Shown here piece by piece: positions 54,553 to 61,890 of a DNA stretch of 64,000 nt. Both the position numbers and the translations under genes were made by a program. Source of the stretch: Streptomyces griseicoloratus (lineage in GTDB: Bacteria > Actinomycetota > Actinomycetes > Streptomycetales > Streptomycetaceae); assembly GCF_014534645.1 (NCBI RefSeq), contig NZ_JACVQF010000162.1, positions 1 through 64,000 on the forward strand, in the 5' to 3' direction. Position 1 is the first letter of the stretch; the number at the start of each line of letters is the position of its first letter. The notes under the pieces were generated by a model. It had not been told where the DNA came from and searched no databases. It was given only the letters and a program-made list of their open reading frames with translations.

Positions 54553-56073
54553 ATGCTGCACACCCCCCACACCCCGACATCCCGCCCGCGTGCCGGGAGC
54601 CGCCGTCGGCTCAGGACGGCGGCACTGCTCGCCTCGGCCGTCTCCGCCTCCCTGGTCGCCGCGAGCACCCCGCCGGCCCCGCTGGGCATCGGCGACCGCC
54701 TCTTCCCGTACCTGGGGAACCCCGGGTACGACGTGGCGGCGTACGACCTCTCCTTCACCTACTCCGGCAGGAACAGCGAGCCGCTGAAGGCCGTCACCAC
54801 CATCGACGCCCGGACGACCGCCGCACTCGACCGCTTCAACCTCGACTTCACCCACGGCAAGGTCGACTCCGTCGAGGTCGACGGCGAGCCCGCCTCCTTC
54901 ATGCCGGCCGGCGAGGACCTCGTGGTCACACCCGGGGACGCGCTGGAGGCAGGGGAGCGGATGCGCGTCACCGTGCGGCACAGCAGCGACCCCGTGGCGC
55001 CGAAGGGGCGCGAGGGCGGCTGGGTGCGCACCGCCGACGGCCTCGTGATGGCCAACCAGGCCGACGCAGCCCACCTGGTCTTCCCCTGCAACGACCACCC
55101 CTCCGACAAGGCGCTCTTCACCATCCGGGTCACCGCCCCCGACGGTCACACCGCCGTCGCGAACGGTCTGCCGGCCGGCGTCGACCGGACCCGCGGGGCG
55201 ACCACCTGGACGTACCGGACCAGACACCCCATGGCCACCGAGCTGGCCCAGGTGTCCATCGGCCGCTCCACGGTGCTGCACCGCACCGGCCCGCACCGAC
55301 TGCCCGTACGGGACGTCGTGCCGACGAAGCACCGCGCGGCCCTCGAACCCTGGCTGAAGAAGACGCCGGGCCAGATCACCTGGATGGAGGACAAGGTCGG
55401 GCGCTACCCCTTCGAGACCTACGGCCTGCTCATGGCCGACGCCACCACCGGCTTCGAACTCGAGACCCAGACGCTTCCCCTCTTCGAGAAGGAGTTCTTC
55501 ACCGAGCCCGCCCACCCGAAGTGGTACATCGAGTCGATCATGGTGCACGAACTGGCCCACCAGTGGTTCGGCGACAGCGTCAGTCCGCGCAGCTGGTCCG
55601 ACCTGTGGCTCAACGAGGGACACGCCACCTGGTACGAGGCCCTTTACGCCCAGGAGAAGGCGGACAAGTCGCTCCAGGCGCGGATGAAGGACGCCTACGG
55701 GGCCTCCGACGGGTGGCGTGCGACGGGAGGACCGCCGGCCGCCCCCAAGGTCCCGGAGTCCGGCAGCAAGATCGGCATCTTCCGGCCCAACGTCTACGAC
55801 GGAGCCGCGCTCGTGCTCTACGCCCTGCGCCAGGAGATCGGCCGCCCCGCCTTCGAGCGCCTCGAACGGGCCTGGGTGACCCGGTACCGGGACCGCGCTG
55901 CGACCACGGCGGATTTCGTACGCCTCGCCTCCGAGATCTCCGGCCGCGACCTGCACGGTTTCCTCCACGCCTGGCTGTACGACGAGAAGACCCCGCCGAT
56001 GCCCGGCCATCCGCACTGGAAGCCGTCCGCGGCCGACCGGAAGCACGCCGAAGCCGGCCGGAAGCACGCTTAA
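54553..56073 (+). CDS. M1-family metallopeptidase, secreted
   Basis: 506 residues. N-terminal export signal (LRTAALLASAVSASLVAAST), an M1 aminopeptidase N-terminal beta domain, and a thermolysin-like catalytic domain with zinc motif HELAHQWFG (His332, Glu333, His336) and the third ligand in WLNEGHA (Glu355). The GAMEN motif is replaced by TTGFELET. The last residues carry a DRKHAEA/GRKHA repeat. ATG 54553. Probably an extracellular or membrane-attached peptidase. Confidence 0.87.
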   Translation: MLHTPHTPTSRPRAGSRRRLRTAALLASAVSASLVAASTPPAPLGIGDRLFPYLGNPGYDVAAYDLSFTYSGRNSEPLKAVTTIDARTTAALDRFNLDFTHGKVDSVEVDGEPASFMPAGEDLVVTPGDALEAGERMRVTVRHSSDPVAPKGREGGWVRTADGLVMANQADAAHLVFPCNDHPSDKALFTIRVTAPDGHTAVANGLPAGVDRTRGATTWTYRTRHPMATELAQVSIGRSTVLHRTGPHRLPVRDVVPTKHRAALEPWLKKTPGQITWMEDKVGRYPFETYGLLMADATTGFELETQTLPLFEKEFFTEPAHPKWYIESIMVHELAHQWFGDSVSPRSWSDLWLNEGHATWYEALYAQEKADKSLQARMKDAYGASDGWRATGGPPAAPKVPESGSKIGIFRPNVYDGAALVLYALRQEIGRPAFERLERAWVTRYRDRAATTADFVRLASEISGRDLHGFLHAWLYDEKTPPMPGHPHWKPSAADRKHAEAGRKHA

Positions 56074-56089
56074 CACGCCGGAAGCACGC
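56037..56089. repeat. 12-bp repeat at the end of the M1 peptidase gene
   Basis: CCGGAAGCACGC occurs at 56037-56048, 56058-56069 and 56078-56089 (spacing 21 and 20). The first two are in frame and encode RKHA. The third lies past the TAA stop and is one base out of phase. Confidence 0.85.
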
Positions 56090-56246
56090 CGAACGGCCGC
56101 AGCGCGCCGAATAAGCCGATGCCGAGACGTGCCGTTCCGTGCGACCATCCTCGGGACGGCACGGCACGGGAGCCGGGAATCTCCCCGGCCGCTCGTGCGT
56201 TGTGCTCAGTGCCGCAGTATTCGTTTTCCAGCTACGTAAGGATCCA

Positions 56247-57740
56247 ATGACCTCCTCTTCTTCCCCTTCCCAGGACACCAAGCGTCTTGCGCGCGCCTAC
56301 CCCGAGGGCCTTCGGGCCGATGCCCTGATGGAAGAGGACGTCGCCTGGAGCCACGAGATCGACCCGGAGTGGGACGGCGAGCAGTTCGACCGCTCCGACC
56401 GCGCGGCTCTGCGCCGGGTGGCGGGCCTCTCCACAGAGCTCGAGGACGTCACCGAGGTCGAGTACCGCCAGCTCCGTCTGGAGCGGGTCGTCCTCGTCGG
56501 CGTATGGACCTCGGGCACGGTGCAGGACGCCGAGAACTCCCTCGCCGAGCTCGCCGCCCTCGCCGAGACGGCGGGTGCGCTCGTGCTCGACGGTGTCATC
56601 CAGCGCCGCGACAAGCCCGACGCCGCCACCTACATCGGGTCCGGCAAGGCCGAGGAGCTGCGGGACATCGTCCTCGACACGGGCGCGGACACCGTCATCT
56701 GCGACGGTGAGCTCAGCCCGGGCCAGCTGATCCACCTCGAGGACGTCGTCAAGGTCAAGGTCATCGACCGTACGGCCCTGATCCTGGACATCTTCGCCCA
56801 GCACGCCAAGTCCCGGGAGGGCAAGGCGCAGGTCGCGCTCGCGCAGATGCAGTACATGCTGCCGAGGCTCCGGGGCTGGGGTCAGTCGCTGTCCCGGCAG
56901 ATGGGCGGCGGCAAGGGCGGCGGCCTCGCGACCCGTGGTCCCGGTGAGACCAAGATCGAGACGGACCGGCGCCGGATCCGCGAGAAGATGGCGAAGATGC
57001 GCCGGGAGATCGCGGAGATGAAGACCGGCCGCGAGATCAAGCGCCAGGAGCGCAAGCGCCACAAGGTGCCGTCCGTCGCCATCGCGGGCTACACCAACGC
57101 GGGCAAGTCCTCGCTGCTCAACCGCCTCACGGGCGCGGGTGTGCTCGTCGAGAACGCCCTGTTCGCGACCCTCGACCCGACCGTGCGCCGGGCCGAGACC
57201 CCGAGCGGACGGCTGTACACGCTGGCGGACACCGTCGGCTTCGTCCGTCACCTGCCGCACCACCTGGTCGAGGCGTTCCGCTCCACGATGGAGGAGGTCG
57301 GCGAGTCCGACCTGATCCTGCACGTGGTGGACGGTTCGCACCCGGCTCCGGAGGAGCAGCTGGCTGCCGTGCGCGAGGTGATCAGGGACGTCGGCGCCAC
57401 CGACGTACCCGAGATCGTCGTGATCAACAAGGCCGACCTGGCCGATCCGCTGGTGCTCCAGCGGCTGATGCGGATCGAGAAGCGGTCCGTCGCCGTCTCG
57501 GCGCGCACCGGCCGGGGCATCGACGAGCTGCTCGGCCTGATCGACAACGAGCTGCCCCGACCGTCGGTCGAGATCGAGGCGCTGGTGCCGTACACGCACG
57601 GCAAGCTGGTCGCGCGCGCCCATGACGAGGGCGAGGTGATCTCCGAGGAGCACACCGCGGAAGGCACCCTGCTCAAGGTGCGGGTGCACGAGGAGCTGGC
57701 GGCGGAGCTCACGCCGTACGCTCCGGCGTCGCTCGCCTGA
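56247..57740 (+). CDS. hflX: Ribosome-associated GTPase HflX
   Basis: 497 residues. N-terminal HflX domain with VLDGVIQRRDKPDAATYIGSGKAEEL, a Glu/Arg coiled coil, then the G domain (GYTNAGKSSLLNRL, DTVGFVRHLPHHLVEAFRST, NKADL) and C-terminal domain. It rescues stalled ribosomes under heat or antibiotic stress. Position after miaA resembles the miaA-hfq-hflX order of other bacteria. ATG 56247 has TAAGGA 5 bases upstream. Confidence 0.95.
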   Translation: MTSSSSPSQDTKRLARAYPEGLRADALMEEDVAWSHEIDPEWDGEQFDRSDRAALRRVAGLSTELEDVTEVEYRQLRLERVVLVGVWTSGTVQDAENSLAELAALAETAGALVLDGVIQRRDKPDAATYIGSGKAEELRDIVLDTGADTVICDGELSPGQLIHLEDVVKVKVIDRTALILDIFAQHAKSREGKAQVALAQMQYMLPRLRGWGQSLSRQMGGGKGGGLATRGPGETKIETDRRRIREKMAKMRREIAEMKTGREIKRQERKRHKVPSVAIAGYTNAGKSSLLNRLTGAGVLVENALFATLDPTVRRAETPSGRLYTLADTVGFVRHLPHHLVEAFRSTMEEVGESDLILHVVDGSHPAPEEQLAAVREVIRDVGATDVPEIVVINKADLADPLVLQRLMRIEKRSVAVSARTGRGIDELLGLIDNELPRPSVEIEALVPYTHGKLVARAHDEGEVISEEHTAEGTLLKVRVHEELAAELTPYAPASLA

Positions 57741-57780
57741 CGCTCGGCGTCGCTCGGCTCGCCCGGCCGTCGATCGTACG

Positions 57781-57814
57781 AAGGCCCGCCCCCGTTCACG
57801 CGGGGGCGGGCCTT
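57781..57814. terminator. Strong 14-bp bidirectional terminator
   Basis: AAGGCCCGCCCCCG and CGGGGGCGGGCCTT form a perfect 14-bp stem with a TTCACG loop, between hflX and the convergent protease gene. A-rich on one side and T-rich on the other, so it may work in both directions. Confidence 0.92.
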
Positions 57815-57827
57815 CTGCGTGTGCGGG

Positions 57828-59045
57828 TCACTGACCGCCGTACGCCTCGCTCATGTTCTCGTACATCGCCTCGGCGTCCCGGCCCAGCTGCGGGCCCGCC
57901 AGCCAGGTGTTGTCGGCCGGGCCGATCGAGGTGTTGGAGACCAGCTTCGTCTCCCCGTCCACCACCCGGAACCAGCCGCCGCCGGAGGAGCCGCCCGTCA
58001 TGGTGCAGCCGATGCGGTACATCGTCGGCAGGGACGGGCTCAGCGACAGCCTGCCGGGCCGGTCGGCGCACTTGAACATCTTCAGGCCGTTGTAGGGCGC
58101 CGCGGCCGGATATCCCCAGGCGCCCATGCTGGAGACCTCGGTCGCGGACGGGGCCGAGAAGTCCACGTCCAGCGCGGCGCCGACCGTCTCCTCCAGGGAC
58201 TTGGCGCCCTGCTCCGGCTTCACGTGCAGCACGGCGTAGTCGTGGGCGGCGCCGTCGCCGCCGGTCTCCGAGCCGCCCTGGATCCACTGGTTGGACGTCG
58301 ACGCCCAGTCGGCCCACCAGGTGCCGTACGGGGCCATCTCCGTCGTGCTCGCGTTCGCCAGCTGCGCCTCGGACTTGCCGAGGTCGTTGTACGCCGGCAC
58401 GAACGCGATGTTGCGGTACCAGCCGCCGCTGCCGCCGGCGTGCACGCAGTGGCCGGCGGTCCACACCAGGTTGGACTTGCCGGGGTGGTTGACGTCCTTG
58501 ACGACCGTGCCCGAGCAGACCATCGACCCCTCGGGGGAGTCGAAGAAGACCTTGCCGACCGGGGCGGCGTTCTCGTGGTACGGCGTCTTCTCCGCCTCGG
58601 CCTCGACGGGAGCCGGCTCCGGGTCGCTGACGCCCTGGTCGGCGGCGGCGTCCTGCGTCGTGATGGTCTTGTCGGCCTCCTTCGCGGACTTCATCCGCTC
58701 CGGCTTCCACAGGCCCTCGATCACCGGGTTGACGAAGTCCTTGGCCTCACTGAGCCACTTGTCCTTGTCCCAGTCCTGCCAGCCGCCGTCCTTCCACTGG
58801 TCGACGTCGATGCCGTGCTCCTTCAGCCGGTCGGCGATGTCGGCCGGGATCTCGACCTTGCCGTCGCCGGCGCTGCCGGCGTCGGCGGCCCGCGAGGCGC
58901 CGCCGGTGGGCCTGGCGTCGGCCTCGTCCTTCTCCCCGCCGCCGCAGGCGGTCGCGGTGAGTGCCAGGGCCGCGACCAGGCCGGCGGCGGCGAGTGCGGT
59001 GCGCCGCCCGCGCCGTGGCGCGGCGGGCACAGGTGTGGAACGCAT
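57828..59045 (-). CDS. Trypsin-like serine protease lipoprotein, copy 1
   Basis: 405 residues from ATG 59045. Lipoprotein signal peptide (RRGRRTALAAAGLVAALALTATAC, lipid Cys34), a spacer, a conserved region (LKEHGIDVDQWKDGGWQDWDKDKW, about 90-110), then a chymotrypsin-fold protease with His in VWTAGHCVHAGG, Asp in AHDYAVLHV and Ser in TMTGGSSGGGW. Extracellular, membrane-anchored, substrate unknown. The upstream in-frame ATG at 59081 is not used. Tandem paralogue of the next gene. Confidence 0.85.
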   Translation of the reverse strand: MRSTPVPAAPRRGRRTALAAAGLVAALALTATACGGGEKDEADARPTGGASRAADAGSAGDGKVEIPADIADRLKEHGIDVDQWKDGGWQDWDKDKWLSEAKDFVNPVIEGLWKPERMKSAKEADKTITTQDAAADQGVSDPEPAPVEAEAEKTPYHENAAPVGKVFFDSPEGSMVCSGTVVKDVNHPGKSNLVWTAGHCVHAGGSGGWYRNIAFVPAYNDLGKSEAQLANASTTEMAPYGTWWADWASTSNQWIQGGSETGGDGAAHDYAVLHVKPEQGAKSLEETVGAALDVDFSAPSATEVSSMGAWGYPAAAPYNGLKMFKCADRPGRLSLSPSLPTMYRIGCTMTGGSSGGGWFRVVDGETKLVSNTSIGPADNTWLAGPQLGRDAEAMYENMSEAYGGQ

Positions 59046-59180
59046 GGTGTGGTGACCCCCGTTGTTGTCGATGAATGTCATGTGCTTGTCATTAATTGAC
59101 CGGTTCCGGCCGTGGAGCGGTGGGGCGCCGGCGACGTCCGTCGCGCGGCACACCCCACCGCGCCCGGGCTCAGCGAGCGG

Positions 59181-60413
59181 TCACTGGCCGGCGAACTTGC
59201 CGCTGACCGCGTCGTACACGCCCTTGGCCTCCTCGCCCAGCCGCGGACCGGCCAGCCAGCCGGCCGTCACCGGGCCGATCGAGGTGTTGGACACCAGCGC
59301 CGGCTTGCCGTCGGAACCCGTCCCGACCCAGCCGCCGCCGGACGAGCCGCCGGTCATGGTGCAGCCGATGCGGTACATCGTCGGGTCCGACGCGCTGATC
59401 GACAGCCGTCCCGGCTTGTCCTCGCACCGGAACAGCTTCTGACCGTCGTAGGGCGGCGCGGCCGGGTAGCCGATCGCCGTGAGGTTCTTCGACTGCGGCA
59501 CCGCGGGGGCGTCGAAGTCCACCGGCAGCGCCGCGCCGACCGTCTCCTCCAGCGACTTGCCGGTGCCGCCCTTCTCCGGCGTCACGTGGATGACGGCGAA
59601 GTCGTACGAGGCGCCGTCGCCGCCCGTCGCACCGCCCTGCTCGATCCACTGGTCCGAGGTCTGCGCCCAGTCACCCCACCAGACACCGTAGGGAGCGACC
59701 TCCTCCTTGGTGGCGTTCTGCAGTTCCTCGGTGGACTTGCCCGAGTCGTTGTACGACGGCACGAACGCGATGTTGCGGTACCAGCCGCCCTTCTTGCCCG
59801 CGTGGACGCAGTGACCGGCCGTCCACACCAGGTTGGACTTGCCGGGGTTGGCCGGGTCCTTCACGACCGTCGCCGAGCAGACCATCGAGCCCTCGGGGGA
59901 GTCGAAGAGCAGCTTTCCGGCGGTGGCGGCGTTGTCGTGGTACTTGGGCGGTACGGCCTGCGCCTGGACCGGCGCCGGCTCCGGATCGGTGACGCCCTGG
60001 TCACCGGAGAGGTCGCTGTCGTCGACCTGCTGGTCCGGCTCCTGGGCGTCCCGCATGCGGTCCGGGTCCCACAGGTCCTCGATGATCGGGTTGACGAAGT
60101 CCTGCGCCTCGCGCAGCCAGTCGTCCTTGTCCCAGTTCTTCCAGGCGCCGTTCTTCCACTTGTCGATGTCGATCCCGTGTTCCTTGAGCTTGTCCTTGAT
60201 GTGGTCCGGGATCTTGATCTCGCCGTTGCCGTTGCTGTCGTCGGCGACGGACGCGGAGGCCGAGGCGTCGCCGCCCGCCTCGGCGTCGCCCTCGCAGGCG
60301 GTCGCGGTGAGCGCGAGCGCCGAGGCGAGCGCCACGGCGGCCGGCAGGGGGAGGGTTCTGCGCCGCCCGCTCCTGTGTCCGCGAGTGGTGAACGACGGCC
60401 GTATGGATCGCAT
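59181..60413 (-). CDS. Trypsin-like serine protease lipoprotein, copy 2
   Basis: 410 residues from ATG 60413, with GGGGGAG 9 bases upstream. Same architecture as its neighbour: lipobox ALTATAC (Cys40), LKEHGIDIDKWKNGAWKNWDKDDW, and triad motifs VWTAGHCVHAGKKGG, YDFAVIHV and TMTGGSSGGGW. The two align over almost the full length with few gaps. The pair arose by tandem duplication, with the largest difference in the disordered spacer and in the region after the lipid Cys. Confidence 0.85.
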   Translation of the reverse strand: MRSIRPSFTTRGHRSGRRRTLPLPAAVALASALALTATACEGDAEAGGDASASASVADDSNGNGEIKIPDHIKDKLKEHGIDIDKWKNGAWKNWDKDDWLREAQDFVNPIIEDLWDPDRMRDAQEPDQQVDDSDLSGDQGVTDPEPAPVQAQAVPPKYHDNAATAGKLLFDSPEGSMVCSATVVKDPANPGKSNLVWTAGHCVHAGKKGGWYRNIAFVPSYNDSGKSTEELQNATKEEVAPYGVWWGDWAQTSDQWIEQGGATGGDGASYDFAVIHVTPEKGGTGKSLEETVGAALPVDFDAPAVPQSKNLTAIGYPAAPPYDGQKLFRCEDKPGRLSISASDPTMYRIGCTMTGGSSGGGWVGTGSDGKPALVSNTSIGPVTAGWLAGPRLGEEAKGVYDAVSGKFAGQ

Positions 60414-60795
60414 GGTGTTGACTCCCCCTGCTCTGAACGAACGTGCTGCTGCGGTCGTGCTACCGCATCCGGTTCCGGGGCGGGTTCGTAAGGCCTCGTG
60501 ACGCCCGGGAACGGCACCACACACTATGCGTTCGCTGTGGGGGAGTTCCGACGGAACGGCAACGGTTCGGACACAGCCTTCTGACCTGTGACAACTGTCT
60601 CAACACGTGGTCGGGCCGCGGTCCTTCGGCTCGTCCGCGCACGCCTCGGGCACCGCCGTGATCCTCACCGTCCGGGGACGGCCCGGCGTCGCGGCCCGCG
60701 TTCCCGAAAGCCGCCACCGCCTCCGGCAGGACGCGTGCACGCGCCTGTCGACGCCGCCCGCGCATGGAGGCGATCAGTCCCGCGCCGGGAGGCGG
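60414..60795. other. Intergenic region between protease copy 2 and the degenerate-Nudix gene
   Basis: 382 bases. The left part holds the protease promoter and leader. The right part is downstream of the minus-strand gene at 60796. I see no gene or strong stem-loop, only a short local duplication (GATCAGTCCCGC / GGTCAGTCCCGC near 60772-60795). Confidence 0.5.
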
Positions 60796-61794
60796 TCAGT
60801 CCCGCGGCGGATGATCGCGCATCACGGCGCGTTCGGCCGCCTCGACGTCCAGCCGGCCGACCGGATCACCACCCCGCGCCAGCACCGCGGCGCGGACCAG
60901 AGCGAGATGGAACAGCGCCGGCGCGCACGGCGTCCAGGCCTCCGCAGGCTCCTGGGCGATGAACTCCAGGACGCTGCGGGCGTCGCCGGGGACGAAGGCG
61001 TGCCGTTCGTGCTCCCACTTGTCCTCGACGCCCTTGCTCCACCGGTCGCGCAGGTCGTCCTCGCCGAGACCCGGCAGAACCGCCCTGAAGAAGGCCGCCC
61101 ACTGGTGGTTTCGCAGGTCCAGGCCGAAACCGAGGAGTTCCAGCTCCGCTTCGCCGGGCAGGACCGCCAGTTCCTCCTTGAGCGCCCGGCGTGCGACGGC
61201 GTGCAGGCTGATCGGCGTGCCGTCGGCCGGCAGGTCGTGCTTGCGGGCGAGGCCCTCGTTGGCGGAGGAGTTCCACCTCCTGCGGTTGCGGCCTTCGACG
61301 TTGCCGCTGCGGAACGAGAAGAGCATCTTCCGGTCGACGCCGGTCTCCACCGCGATGTTCACGCCGAAGCTGCAGGACATGTAGGCGGGGGCCAGGACAG
61401 GATCGCCGTGCTCCAGGAACTCCTGCCGCAGCGTCAGGCCGTTCTCGCGCACCCGGTCCAGGTGGTGGGAGGTGGCCATGAAGTCGTAGTAGTCGGCGGC
61501 GGACAGTGACAGCGTGACGACCGGCTCCTCGTCGGTGTGGGTCCGCGTGCTCACGAACCCGGTGACGGCGAACCGCTCGTTGTTCCAGGCGTGTTTCTCG
61601 CCGGCGGCCTCGCGGCGACGCTGTTCCTCCTCGATCTCGCGTCGCCAGGCGCCGATCTCCGGGGGGAACTTCACCCGCTCGTCGGTGAAGAGCACCCGGA
61701 CGTTCTCCTCGGAGATGGGCCGCGTGCCGTCGCCCTCGATGACGTGGCAGTCCGTCTCCCTGCCGACCAAGCGGAACCTGTCACGATCCGACAA
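60796..61794 (-). CDS. Unknown protein with a degenerate Nudix-like motif
   Basis: 332 residues, soluble and charged. No known family is certain. The segment RRALKEELAVLPGEAELELLGFGLDL resembles the second part of a Nudix box (REUxEE) but reads RALKEE, lacking the first Glu, and the upstream Gly-x5-Glu is not clear. An N-terminal region (about 1-130) is rich in Glu/Arg and a Leu/Ala helical tail ends the protein. The TTG start at 61794 is supported by GGGGAGGAG 6-7 bases upstream. It is divergent from the caspase-STAND gene by 96 bases and may be its partner. Confidence 0.6.
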   Translation of the reverse strand: MSDRDRFRLVGRETDCHVIEGDGTRPISEENVRVLFTDERVKFPPEIGAWRREIEEEQRRREAAGEKHAWNNERFAVTGFVSTRTHTDEEPVVTLSLSAADYYDFMATSHHLDRVRENGLTLRQEFLEHGDPVLAPAYMSCSFGVNIAVETGVDRKMLFSFRSGNVEGRNRRRWNSSANEGLARKHDLPADGTPISLHAVARRALKEELAVLPGEAELELLGFGLDLRNHQWAAFFRAVLPGLGEDDLRDRWSKGVEDKWEHERHAFVPGDARSVLEFIAQEPAEAWTPCAPALFHLALVRAAVLARGGDPVGRLDVEAAERAVMRDHPPRD

Positions 61795-61890
61795 CGGTCG
61801 CTCCTCCCCCGTCTGTCACCTGGTGCCCGAGGCGTGCGCCCCAGGTTGCTGATGCGCCATCATATGTGGCCAGGGGGAGGTGAGGTGGCG

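Noticed and set aside
52242-56114. 1290-codon plus-strand frame across rsh and the M1 peptidase
   Set aside because: It spans two real genes in another frame and is extremely Arg/Pro-rich. It is an artefact of GC-rich codon usage.
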